From Alphaproteobacteria bacterium (GTDB lineage Bacteria; Pseudomonadota; Alphaproteobacteria; Micropepsales; Micropepsaceae), in NCBI GenBank assembly GCA_017308375.1, contig JAFKEW010000041.1:62001-126000 (forward strand): a DNA stretch of 64,000 bases. Reading direction: 5' to 3'. Positions within the stretch are counted from its first letter, which is position 1. Every line of letters starts with the position of its first letter. This document shows positions 35,760 through 44,425 of the stretch, in pieces. A program made the position numbers and the translations under genes. Under the pieces are notes generated by a model. It did no database searches, had not been told where the DNA came from, and was given only the letters and a program-made list of their open reading frames with translations.

Positions 35760-36578
35760 ATGTTTAAACAGAAGACAGCCGGTCTTGCGGCCATCCTGTG
35801 CGCAGCAGGCGTCATGGCTTTGGCGGGAACTGCACAGGCGAATGTGATAACCGGCGCCAGTTCGGCTTACGCAGAATCCGTCGCGGTTACGATTACGCCG
35901 CTGATCGGTGTAAGTGGTGCGTTGGAGAGCGGGCCTGGCCCGGTTGCGGCAGGCACTGCACCGGCTGCCTATAACGAGATGCATTCGGCCCTGTCGCTGA
36001 CCATCGGCAATATCCTGAGCACCGGTGTTTTGAACGCCGGTGCGGCCTCGAATGTCGACGGCAGCAGCGGCGCGAAGTTCGCATCCGCCAGTGCGTCCGT
36101 CGACCAGCTGGGCCTTCGGATTCTGAACGTCCTCGGAATCGGGGCGACAGCAATCGGGTCATCGGCGCAGGTCGATGGTGATTACGGTGCTTTCACCACT
36201 TCGGGCTTGACCACCCTGGCGGGGCTTTCTGTCGGTGGAATCGGAATTTTGACTGTTGCGCCCACGGTCAATGATGTCCTGCTTGATCTGGCAGGCCTTC
36301 GGATTGTTCTGAACGAACAGATCGCGAGCGGCAATGGTGTCAGCACAGCCGGGCTCGGTGTCAATGCGATCCACATTTCCCTGACCGATGTGCCTTACCT
36401 CTGGGGCATCGTGCCAAGCGTTCTGAATGGCGATATTGTTATTGGCCATTCCGAAGCCTTCCTGACGGCGGCGCCCTCTACCGGTGCGAACCCGGTGCCG
36501 GAACCGGCTACGCTTTCTCTGGCAGGGGCGGCGCTGATGGGACTTTTCGGGCTCCGGCGGAAGCGGGTCACTGCCTGA
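35760..36578 (+). CDS. PEP-CTERM-anchored surface protein (choice-of-anchor P type)
   Basis: 272 residues: signal peptide (cut near AQA-N, residue 27), a Gly/Ala/Ser-rich beta-type body, and a C-terminal sorting signal VPEPATLSLAGAALMGLFGL followed by RRKR. EpsH/XrtA-type exosortase cuts this signal during export of biofilm or floc proteins; no exosortase gene is in the window. GGAGG at 35751-35755 supports the start. The body has no enzymatic motif and resembles the choice-of-anchor P family. A strong terminator follows. Confidence 0.88.
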   Translation: MFKQKTAGLAAILCAAGVMALAGTAQANVITGASSAYAESVAVTITPLIGVSGALESGPGPVAAGTAPAAYNEMHSALSLTIGNILSTGVLNAGAASNVDGSSGAKFASASASVDQLGLRILNVLGIGATAIGSSAQVDGDYGAFTTSGLTTLAGLSVGGIGILTVAPTVNDVLLDLAGLRIVLNEQIASGNGVSTAGLGVNAIHISLTDVPYLWGIVPSVLNGDIVIGHSEAFLTAAPSTGANPVPEPATLSLAGAALMGLFGLRRKRVTA

Positions 36579-36600
36579 AGCCGCCATTGATTTATCGTTT

Positions 36601-36619
36601 TGCCGCATGATTTGCGGCA
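36601..36619 (+). other. Perfect 7-bp hairpin downstream of the PEP-CTERM gene
   Basis: TGCCGCA, loop TGATT, TGCGGCA. It has no T-run of its own and lies four bases before the strong terminator; it may help fold or stabilise the 3' end of the mRNA. Confidence 0.5.
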
Positions 36620-36622
36620 GGT

Positions 36623-36656
36623 GTGGGGTGGCGCGAGGGGCGTCGCCCCACTTTTT
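36623..36656 (+). terminator. Rho-independent terminator
   Basis: A 12-pair GC-rich stem (GTGGGG at 36623-36628 pairs with CCCCAC at 36646-36651; two inner pairs are G-U) closes a five-base loop and runs into TTTTT (36652-36656). It ends PEP-CTERM transcription ahead of the acyl-CoA dehydrogenase genes. Confidence 0.85.
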
Positions 36657-36758
36657 CTGTCTGTCTCGCCTCGTGGTATCGGCTGGCGCTTGCGCCTGCG
36701 TGGCGCGGGCGCAAGAATACGCCCGTTCCGATTTCGCTAAAGCTCTAAGGATTCTCCA

Positions 36759-37961
36759 ATGGGTACGCTTGACGCCTTTCGTCTGGAAACTCGCGCCTGG
36801 CTGCAGGAGAATTGCCCGCCTTCGATGCGCGGGCCCGATGCTGGCGGTGCCGATGACGGTGACTCGCCGGTTTGGGGCGGCAGGCGCGCGAAATGGACAA
36901 ATCCGGAAGCAAAACTCTGGCTGGATCGGATGGCGGAACGCGGCTGGACCGCGCCGGGCTGGCCCCGGGAATATGGTGGTGGCGGGCTTTCCCCTGACGA
37001 AACTCGCGTGTTGCACCAGGAACTTGCCAGGATAGAGGCCCGTCCGGCGCTGATGTCTTTCGGGGTCTGGATGCTGGGGCCGGTCCTGATGGAATACGGT
37101 AATGAAGAGCAGAAGAAGGAACATCTGCCGAAAATCGTGCGCGGGGAAATCCGCTGGTGCCAGGGTTATTCCGAGCCCGGCTCCGGCTCCGATCTGGCCA
37201 GCCTGCGGACACGCAGTGAGGACAAGGGCGATCATTATCTGATCAATGGCCAGAAGATCTGGACCTCCTATGCCAACAAGGCGGATTGGATTTTCTGTCT
37301 GGTGCGCACCGATACCAGCAAAAAGCATGAAGGCATTTCCTTCGTCCTGTTTGACATGACGACACCCGGTGTGGAGGCGCGGCCGATCCAGTTGATCTCC
37401 GGCAATTCGCCTTTCTGCGAGACGTTTTTTACCGATGTGAAGGTGCCGAAGCAGAATCTGGTTGGCCGGATCAATGGTGGCTGGGAGATTGCCAAGCGCC
37501 TGCTGCAATATGAGCGGCAGAATATTTCCGCAGGCGGGTTTGGCGGCGGGAGTGCCTACGATCTCCAGGATGCGGCAAAGGACTATGTGGGTCTGGAAAA
37601 TGGCAAGCTTGCCGATGCCGATCTCAGGGCGCGCATTACGGCACATAAGATGGAGGCGCGGGCCTTCACGCTGACCGTGCGCCGGTTGGAGCAGGAAGCG
37701 AAGGCGGCGAAGGGGCCGAGTGCCGCCACATCCATCATCAAATATGCGGCGGCGAAGATCAATCAGGACCGCACTGAACTGCTTGTTGAAACATTGGGTC
37801 ATCAGGGGTTGGGCTGGGAAGGTGACGGTTATCAGCCGGATGAGATTGCGGCGATGCGCGCGATGTTGCGTGCCAAGGGCAATTCGATCGAAGGCGGTAC
37901 CTCGGAAGTCAATCTGAATGTGGTTGCCAAACGGGTTTTGGGCTTACTCGACCATCAATAA
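36759..37961 (+). CDS. Acyl-CoA dehydrogenase family protein, copy 1
   Basis: 400 residues, FAD-dependent. Conserved signatures are EYGGGGLSPDE, CQGYSEPGSGSDLASL, ISGNSPFCETFFTDVKVPK and the C-terminal IEGGTSEVN. The position that holds the catalytic Glu in medium-chain enzymes (YEGT) is a Gly here, as in many FadE-type proteins that form mixed oligomers or act on unusual acyl chains. It is the first of three such genes in one direction. It would introduce a 2,3 double bond into an acyl-CoA; the chain is unknown. Confidence 0.93.
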   Translation: MGTLDAFRLETRAWLQENCPPSMRGPDAGGADDGDSPVWGGRRAKWTNPEAKLWLDRMAERGWTAPGWPREYGGGGLSPDETRVLHQELARIEARPALMSFGVWMLGPVLMEYGNEEQKKEHLPKIVRGEIRWCQGYSEPGSGSDLASLRTRSEDKGDHYLINGQKIWTSYANKADWIFCLVRTDTSKKHEGISFVLFDMTTPGVEARPIQLISGNSPFCETFFTDVKVPKQNLVGRINGGWEIAKRLLQYERQNISAGGFGGGSAYDLQDAAKDYVGLENGKLADADLRARITAHKMEARAFTLTVRRLEQEAKAAKGPSAATSIIKYAAAKINQDRTELLVETLGHQGLGWEGDGYQPDEIAAMRAMLRAKGNSIEGGTSEVNLNVVAKRVLGLLDHQ

Positions 37962-38006
37962 GGTCGGGACGCGAAACAGGCTGGGGATTCCAGCAGGGTG
38001 GAAACG

Positions 38007-39206
38007 ATGACACAGGATGCAAGCGCAGATGGCTTTCGCAGTGTGGCGCGGCAATGGCTGGCGGAGAATTTTCCGCCGTCGTTGAAAGGTGTGGACGTCC
38101 TGATGATGACGGCCACGGGGGGAACGCCGCCGCCGGATGCCCAGCGCTGGATCGTGGCGATAGGCAATAAGGGGTGGGGAACGCCGACCTGGCCCACGCA
38201 ATATGGCGGTGGCGGCCTGTCGCGCGAAGACGCGCGCATCCTGCAGCAGGAGATGCAGCGGGCGGGTGCACGGAATCCGATTGGCGGTATGGGGGTTGTG
38301 ATGCTTGGCCCCACGCTGCTGGAATATGGCAATGCAGATCAGAAACAGCGCCATATCCCCCCGATTGTGAAGGGGCAGTTGCGCTGGTGCCAAGGCTATT
38401 CCGAACCGGGTGCCGGCTCCGATCTTGCGTCGCTGCGCACGCAAGCCGTCGACATGGGCGATCATTATCTGGTCAACGGGCAGAAAATATGGACCTCCGG
38501 CGCGCAATATGCGGATTGGTGTTTCTGTCTGGTGCGCACCGACAATTCGCGCAAGCACGAAGGCATCAGTTTCCTTCTGATTGACATGCACACACCGGGG
38601 ATCGAAGTCCGGCCGATCAAATTGATCTCCGGAAATTCTCCCTTCTGCGAGACCTTTTTCACCGATGTGAAGGTGCCCAAGGAAAATCTGGTCGGGCCAC
38701 TGAATGGCGGTTGGACAATTGCAAAACGGCTCCTTCAGTTCGAGCGCCAGAGCCTGGGCAATGGGGGTGGTGGTGGCGCGGCCCATGGCGGCGATATGCG
38801 CGCGCTGGACGTGATCGCCAAATCCTATCTCGGGGCTGATGGCGCAGGGCGCATTGCGAACGCGGACTTGCGTGCCCGTATCGCGCAACATCAGATGGAT
38901 GCAAAGGCTTTCGGGTTGACGGTGCAGCGAGCCGTGAGCGAAGCGAAATCCAATCAAGGGCCGAGCGCGACAACCTCGATCATGAAAAATGCGGGCGCGC
39001 GCGTGGCCCAGGATCGTGCCGAATTATTACTCGAAATCATGGGGTATCAGGGCCTGGGTTGGTCCGGTGAAGGCTATGCCGATCTTGAAATCGAAAGCAC
39101 GCGAACCTGGCTCTCCGGCAAAGCCGTCACCATTTACGGTGGATCGAACGAAATCCAGAACAATATCATCGCGAAACGGATATTGGGTCTGCTGGATCAT
39201 CAATGA
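38007..39206 (+). CDS. Acyl-CoA dehydrogenase family protein, copy 2
   Basis: 399 residues from the ATG at 38007; a GTG three codons earlier is an alternative. It is about half identical by eye to copy 1 (QYGGGGLSREDARI, YSEPGAGSDLASL, LISGNSPFCETFF). Its C-terminus reads IYGGSNEIQNNI, again with Gly where the catalytic Glu is usual. The pair may form one hetero-oligomer. It starts 45 bases after copy 1. Confidence 0.93.
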   Translation: MTQDASADGFRSVARQWLAENFPPSLKGVDVLMMTATGGTPPPDAQRWIVAIGNKGWGTPTWPTQYGGGGLSREDARILQQEMQRAGARNPIGGMGVVMLGPTLLEYGNADQKQRHIPPIVKGQLRWCQGYSEPGAGSDLASLRTQAVDMGDHYLVNGQKIWTSGAQYADWCFCLVRTDNSRKHEGISFLLIDMHTPGIEVRPIKLISGNSPFCETFFTDVKVPKENLVGPLNGGWTIAKRLLQFERQSLGNGGGGGAAHGGDMRALDVIAKSYLGADGAGRIANADLRARIAQHQMDAKAFGLTVQRAVSEAKSNQGPSATTSIMKNAGARVAQDRAELLLEIMGYQGLGWSGEGYADLEIESTRTWLSGKAVTIYGGSNEIQNNIIAKRILGLLDHQ

Positions 39207-39300
39207 GGCAACCGGCAACGTGCGGTGCATATCGCAGCGATAAATCTCGACTTGCTGTGTGATTGCCCGAACGCTGCATTTATCAGGCGGAACAAACGAA

Positions 39301-40437
39301 ATGGCAGTCCTTTCCGAAGAACAGATCATGCTGCGCGACGCCGCGAAATCCTGGATCAGGGAGAAGGCGCCGGTTACGGCGTTCCGCAAGTTGCGCGACA
39401 GCGGCAATCCGGATGGCTTTGACCGCGCGGTCTGGAAAGAGATGTGCGAGATGGGATGGTCCGCAATCCTGATCCCGGAAGAATTCGGCGGCACGGATCT
39501 TGGGTATCTGACGCTCGGCCTGGTGCTGGAAGAGGCTGGACGAACGCTGACGGCTTCTCCCCTTATTTCCACGGCGCTTACGGCGGTGACAGCACTTCTG
39601 CTGGCGGGAAACGATACGCAAAAGAAGACATGGTTGCCCAGGATTGCGGAAGGTAATGCCATCGCTGCCTTGGCGGCGGATGAAGGGGCCCATCACGATC
39701 CGGCCAGGATTGCGATGCAGGCCGTGAAATCCGGCGCGGGCTGGACATTGTTCGGCGCCAAGACGTTTGTGCTTGATGGTGCGGCGGCCGATCTTCTGAT
39801 CGTGGCGGCCCGCACCAGCGGCAAATCGGGCGATCATTCCGGCATCACGTTATTCCTGGTGGATGGCAGTGCCGGCGGGCTGACGCGCAAGCGGCTGAAG
39901 ACGGTGGACAGCCGCGGTGTTGCCAATCTGTCCTTCAACAATGTGGCTGTGGGGGCCGATGCCGTTTTGGGCGGCGTAGACCAGGGTTACGCCGTGCTGG
40001 AAGCGACGCTGGATCGTGCCAGGGCCGGTCTGGCCGCTGAAATGCTGGGCGGCGCCACACAGGCCTTCGAAACCACGCTCGATTATCTGAAGACCCGGGT
40101 GCAGTTTGGGCAGGTGATCGGTACGTTTCAGGCCCTGCAGCATCGGGCGGCCAAGATGTTCACCGACCTCGAATTAACCCGCTCCTGCGTCGAATCTGCT
40201 CTCAGCGCGATTGATTCCGGTGCGAATGATGTGCCGCAATTGGCTTCTCTGGCCAAGGCGAAGGCGTGCGAACTGTTTCATCTCGTTTCCAATGAAATGG
40301 TCCAGATGCATGGCGGTATCGGCATGACCGATGCCCATGATGCGGGCCTGTATTTGAAACGGGCGCGGACGGCTGAAGCGACATTTGGCGGCGCTTCCTA
40401 TCATCGCGACCGCTATGCGACGCTGTTGGGCTATTAG
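39301..40437 (+). CDS. Acyl-CoA dehydrogenase family protein, copy 3 (shorter, diverged)
   Basis: 378 residues from the ATG at 39301. It keeps the fold (IPEEFGGTDLGYL, AADEGAHHDP, QVIGTFQALQHRAAKMFTDL, MHGGIGMTDAHDAGLY) but is much diverged from copies 1 and 2. It resembles the smaller partner of two-gene acyl-CoA dehydrogenases. It ends ATFGGASYHRDRYATLLGY, with no Glu at the canonical base position. A 94-base gap separates it from copy 2. Confidence 0.9.
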   Translation: MAVLSEEQIMLRDAAKSWIREKAPVTAFRKLRDSGNPDGFDRAVWKEMCEMGWSAILIPEEFGGTDLGYLTLGLVLEEAGRTLTASPLISTALTAVTALLLAGNDTQKKTWLPRIAEGNAIAALAADEGAHHDPARIAMQAVKSGAGWTLFGAKTFVLDGAAADLLIVAARTSGKSGDHSGITLFLVDGSAGGLTRKRLKTVDSRGVANLSFNNVAVGADAVLGGVDQGYAVLEATLDRARAGLAAEMLGGATQAFETTLDYLKTRVQFGQVIGTFQALQHRAAKMFTDLELTRSCVESALSAIDSGANDVPQLASLAKAKACELFHLVSNEMVQMHGGIGMTDAHDAGLYLKRARTAEATFGGASYHRDRYATLLGY

Positions 40438-40469
40438 TCCGGCGTAACGCTAAAATATATGTCAGGATA

Positions 40470-40502
40470 AGTTCGCCCGCATGCCGGTGTATGCGGGGAA
40501 CT
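40470..40502 (+). other. Stable hairpin in the gap before tal-pgi
   Basis: AGTTC-G-CCCGCAT at 40470-40482 pairs with ATGCGGG-GAACT at 40491-40502: twelve pairs with one bulged G around an eight-base loop. No T-run follows, so it is a poor intrinsic terminator; it may be a 5' leader element of the tal-pgi operon. The remaining bases of the 127-base gap include only an AT-rich TAAAATATAT. Confidence 0.5.
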
Positions 40503-40564
40503 TTGCTTGCACGCGTGCGTTCCACACGGGTATGGCCGTGCAGCAATGCAATAAGAGGCTTCTG

Positions 40565-43405
40565 ATGACGTCGCCCACCGCGAATCCGTTGCAGCAATTG
40601 AAAAATCTCGGTCAGTCGGTCTGGCTGGACAATTTGAGCCGGGCGCTTCTAACGAGCGGAGGGCTACGAAAACTGATTGAGGAGGACGGCTTATCCGGCG
40701 TCACCTCAAATCCTTCGATCTTCGAGAAAGCGATGGGGCACTCCGAAGATTATGACAAACAATTCATCGAGTTGATGAAAATGTCGCCTTCCGATCCGGG
40801 TACGGTATTCACGAAAATGGCCGTACAGGATATTCAGAATGCAGCCGACCTCTTGCACGGCACCTACCGTGCCACGCGTGGCGCGGACGGCTTCGTCAGT
40901 ATTGAGGTATCGCCCTATCTGGCACGAGATACGCAAGGTACCATTGGTGAAGCGCGGCGCCTGTGGCAGGCCGTTGCCCGTGACAATGTGATGATCAAAG
41001 TGCCGGCTACCCAGGAAGGGTTGCCTGCGATTGCGGCTCTGATCGGCGAAGGTATTAACGTCAATATCACGCTGCTCTTCTCACGTGACGTCTATCAGCA
41101 GGTGGCGGAGGCCTATCTGGACGGGCTGAAGGTCCTTGGAAAAAAGCGCGATCTGGAAAAGATCGCAAGTGTCGCCAGCTTTTTCGTCAGCAGAATCGAT
41201 ACCAAGGCCGATGCGGCGATTGAGGCCAAAGCCAAAGCGTCCAATGGTGCCGCGCGCGATCAGCTCCTGGCTATGCGCGGCAAGATTGCCATTGCCAATG
41301 CCAAGCTGGCCTACCGGCAATACAAGGCAATATTCCAGGGTGCACAATGGGACGCGCTCGCTGCGCGCGGTGCGCGGCCGCAGCGGTTGTTATGGGCATC
41401 CACAAGCACCAAGAATCCTGCCTATCCCGATCTGTTATACGTCGAAAGCCTTGCAGGACCGAGCACGGTAGATACCGTGCCGCCTGAGACGCTGGATGCT
41501 TTCCGGGACCATGGCCTGGCAACGCCCATGCTTGAGCAGGATGTGGGGGAGGCAGAGGCGGTCCTGAAGCAATTTGCCGAGGCTGGTCTCTCGCTCGATG
41601 GCATTACGCGCGAATTGGTGGATGAAGGCGTGGAGAAATTCGCGCAAGCCGCAGACACTTTGCTGGCCGCCATAGCGAAAAAACGATCGAAGATGCTTGA
41701 TACTCGCCAGTTTGCGCTCACTCTTTCTACGGGGTCCGCAGAAAAAGATATCGCGAAAGCAGCTGAAGAGTGGACGGCGAAAGGCAGTGTCCGAAAGATC
41801 TGGAGCCGCGACAGCACGCTGTGGACCAACGCGGATGAGGGCAAGTGGCTCGGCTGGCTCGATATTGTTGCGCGCGAACGCACCTCCGTCCAGGCACTTG
41901 AGACCTTCGCCCGGGCCATGAAGGCGCAGGGCTGGCGGGATGTTGTACTGTTGGGTATGGGCGGATCCAGCCTTGGTGCGGATGTTCTGGGTCAGGTCTT
42001 TGGCTCACAGAATGACTATCCGAAATTGCACGTTCTGGATTCGACAGAGCCCGATCAGATCGGCGCTCTCGAAGCCCGGCTGACGCTTGAGCAAACGCTG
42101 TTCATCGTTTCATCGAAGTCCGGCACGACACTCGAACCCAATATCCTCAAAGACTATTTTTATCAGCGTCTCAATGGTGCAATCGGCAGCGAGAAGACGG
42201 CGCGTCACTTCATTGCGATTACCGATCCGGGATCATCGCTGGAGAAGGTGGCGCGGGAGCAGGAATTTGCGCGGTTGTTTCATGGCGATCCGCAGATTGG
42301 CGGCCGCTACTCCGTTCTTTCTCCGTTTGGCTTGGTTCCCGCGGCCAGCATGGGGCTTGACGTGCGCCGCCTGCTTGATGCCGCGCAGATCATGGTCGAA
42401 AGCTGTAACGGCAATGTGCCGCCGGCTGAAAACCCTGGTGTGCAATTGGGGTTGGCGCTTGGCGTGCTCGCTACGCATCATGGCCGCGACAAGGTGACGA
42501 TTACCGCAACACCCGCGCTGTTATCTGTAGGATTGTGGCTCGAACAATTGATTGCCGAATCCACCGGTAAAATCGGGAAGGGGCTTGTTCCCGTGGATAG
42601 GGAGCGGGTAGGGACGCCAGCGGTCTACGGGCAGGATCGTGTCTTTCTCAGTTTGCGTTTTGCCAATGAAGTGGAGGACGGAGCACTTTCCCGTTTGGAG
42701 GAAGCAGGCCATCCGGTACTGCGGATTGTACTTCACGAACGCTACCAGATCGGACAATTGTTCTTTCTGGCGGAATTCGCCACAGCGGTTGCCGGCGCGG
42801 TGATCGGTATCAACCCGTTCGATCAGCCGGATGTGGAAGCGAGCAAGGTTGCCGCGCGGCAATTGACGGACGCGGTGGAAAAAACAGGATCTCTTCCAGT
42901 TGCCAAGCCTGTCTGCCGCTTCGATGGTGCTGAGCTTTATGCGCCGGAAAATCAGTGCTCTTTGTTTGAAGGGCAGAAAATACTCGTGGATGCGCTCCGC
43001 ACTCATTTCTCTCGTGCGTCGATCGGTGACTATGCGGCCCTTCTGGCCTTTATTGAGCCTGATGCGGGCAATACCGAGGGTATGCAAGCCATGCGGATGC
43101 TGCTTCGCGACCGCCTGCACATCGCGAGTTGCGCAGAATTCGGTCCACGCTTTTTGCACTCAACCGGTCAGGTCTACAAAGGTGGTCCGAATACGGGCAT
43201 ATTCCTGACCATTACGGCAACGCCGAAGCATGATCTGGATGTGCCGGGCCGCAAATTCAGCTTCGGTACCGTGGCGCTTGCACAGGCGCGTGGCGATTTC
43301 GCCGTCCTGGGGGAACGGGGACGGCGCGCTTTGCACATTCATTTGCACGATGTTCGGTCCGGCATGTCGATGTTGCTGGCCGCGCTGAGGGATGCTCTGA
43401 AATAA
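40565..43405 (+). CDS. tal-pgi: Bifunctional transaldolase / glucose-6-phosphate isomerase
   Basis: 946 residues from the ATG at 40565 (AAGAGG upstream). Residues 1 to about 370 are transaldolase (SGVTSNPSIFEKA, Schiff-base Lys in NVMIKVPAT, SFFVSRIDTKAD). About 390-946 are phosphoglucose isomerase (GMGGSSLGADVLG, SSKSGTTLEPN). One chain joins the end of the non-oxidative pentose phosphate path to glucose-6-phosphate, which feeds the zwf-pgl-gnd genes behind it. The fusion is known in several alpha- and cyanobacterial groups. It is the first gene of the sugar-phosphate operon, nine bases before gnd. Confidence 0.96.
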   Translation: MTSPTANPLQQLKNLGQSVWLDNLSRALLTSGGLRKLIEEDGLSGVTSNPSIFEKAMGHSEDYDKQFIELMKMSPSDPGTVFTKMAVQDIQNAADLLHGTYRATRGADGFVSIEVSPYLARDTQGTIGEARRLWQAVARDNVMIKVPATQEGLPAIAALIGEGINVNITLLFSRDVYQQVAEAYLDGLKVLGKKRDLEKIASVASFFVSRIDTKADAAIEAKAKASNGAARDQLLAMRGKIAIANAKLAYRQYKAIFQGAQWDALAARGARPQRLLWASTSTKNPAYPDLLYVESLAGPSTVDTVPPETLDAFRDHGLATPMLEQDVGEAEAVLKQFAEAGLSLDGITRELVDEGVEKFAQAADTLLAAIAKKRSKMLDTRQFALTLSTGSAEKDIAKAAEEWTAKGSVRKIWSRDSTLWTNADEGKWLGWLDIVARERTSVQALETFARAMKAQGWRDVVLLGMGGSSLGADVLGQVFGSQNDYPKLHVLDSTEPDQIGALEARLTLEQTLFIVSSKSGTTLEPNILKDYFYQRLNGAIGSEKTARHFIAITDPGSSLEKVAREQEFARLFHGDPQIGGRYSVLSPFGLVPAASMGLDVRRLLDAAQIMVESCNGNVPPAENPGVQLGLALGVLATHHGRDKVTITATPALLSVGLWLEQLIAESTGKIGKGLVPVDRERVGTPAVYGQDRVFLSLRFANEVEDGALSRLEEAGHPVLRIVLHERYQIGQLFFLAEFATAVAGAVIGINPFDQPDVEASKVAARQLTDAVEKTGSLPVAKPVCRFDGAELYAPENQCSLFEGQKILVDALRTHFSRASIGDYAALLAFIEPDAGNTEGMQAMRMLLRDRLHIASCAEFGPRFLHSTGQVYKGGPNTGIFLTITATPKHDLDVPGRKFSFGTVALAQARGDFAVLGERGRRALHIHLHDVRSGMSMLLAALRDALK

Positions 43406-43414
43406 GGTGATCTG

Positions 43415-44425
43415 ATGCAATTGGGAATCGTCGGTCTTGGCCGTATGGGTGGAAATATCGCGCGACGCTTGATGAAGGCGAGGCATGAGATTGTTGCTTA
43501 TGATCGTGATGAACATGCCATTGCAGCCCTGGCCAAGGATGGCGCCAAGGCTGCATCATCTCTCGACGCCTTTATATCTCTGCTTTCGCCACCCCGTGCC
43601 GTGTGGGTAATGGTACCGGCAGGCGCGGCAACGGAAGAAAGTGTCGCTGCGCTAAGCAATATTTTGCAGAAGGGCGACACCATTATTGATGGTGGCAACA
43701 GCTTCTACAAAGACGATATCCGCCGGGCGAAAATCGTAAGCGCGCGCGGTATCCACTATGTCGATGTCGGCACCTCAGGCGGGGTATGGGGCCTGGAGCG
43801 GGGCTATTGCATGATGATAGGCGGGGAACGCGCTGTGGTTGACCGGTTTGATCCCATTTTCGCGGCGCTTGCACCGGGCGTGGGTCAAATCACGCGCACC
43901 CCAAACCGTGAAAGCCGCGACCCCCGGGTTGAAAAGGGTTACATGTATGTGGGGGCGAACGGTGCCGGTCACTTTGTCAAGATGGTGCACAATGGCATCG
44001 AGTATGGATTGATGCAGGCCTATGCGGAAGGGTTCGATATTCTGAGAAACAAGATGTCGGAAGCCTTGCCGGAAGAAGAACGCTATTCGATTGATGTGGC
44101 CGATGTTGCGGAGGTGTGGCGGCGGGGCAGCGTTATTTCTTCATGGCTGCTCGATCTAACGGCGATCGCGTTGGCGAAGGACGCTGAGCTGGATGGGTTC
44201 TCCGGGTTTGTGCAGGATTCCGGTGAAGGCCGGTGGACGGTTGATGCCGCGATAGAAGAAGCCGTTCCGGCCAATGTCCTGTCGGCGGCCCTCTATGCCC
44301 GTTTCCGCTCCCGCATTCAGCATGGTTTCGCCGACAAGATGCTCTCGGCCATGCGCAAGGAGTTTGGGGGGCACATCGAAGGCGGGCCGGTGAAGGGCGG
44401 TTCGCCGGAAGGTGGAAACCAATGA
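43415..44425 (+). CDS. gnd: 6-phosphogluconate dehydrogenase, decarboxylating (short GndA/YqeC type)
   Basis: 336 residues, the short form rather than the 470-residue enterobacterial type. A Rossmann N-terminus ([16 protein letters not shown]) is followed by substrate signatures [30 protein letters not shown] and [14 protein letters not shown]. It converts 6-phosphogluconate to ribulose-5-phosphate and CO2; the short type is often NAD-dependent. The stop overlaps zwf by four bases. Confidence 0.95.
   Translation: MQLGIVGLGRMGGNIARRLMKARHEIVAYDRDEHAIAALAKDGAKAASSLDAFISLLSPPRAVWVMVPAGAATEESVAALSNILQKGDTIIDGGNSFYKDDIRRAKIVSARGIHYVDVGTSGGVWGLERGYCMMIGGERAVVDRFDPIFAALAPGVGQITRTPNRESRDPRVEKGYMYVGANGAGHFVKMVHNGIEYGLMQAYAEGFDILRNKMSEALPEEERYSIDVADVAEVWRRGSVISSWLLDLTAIALAKDAELDGFSGFVQDSGEGRWTVDAAIEEAVPANVLSAALYARFRSRIQHGFADKMLSAMRKEFGGHIEGGPVKGGSPEGGNQ

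Noticed and set aside
36159-37802. A 547-codon minus-strand frame across the PEP-CTERM gene and acyl-CoA dehydrogenase 1.
   Set aside because: Both plus-strand proteins have clear family motifs and a terminator lies between them; the antisense frame is composition-driven.
40470-40502. Intrinsic terminator after acyl-CoA dehydrogenase copy 3.
   Set aside because: The hairpin is good but is followed by CTTTGCTTGC rather than a T-run, so it is reported as a plain hairpin.
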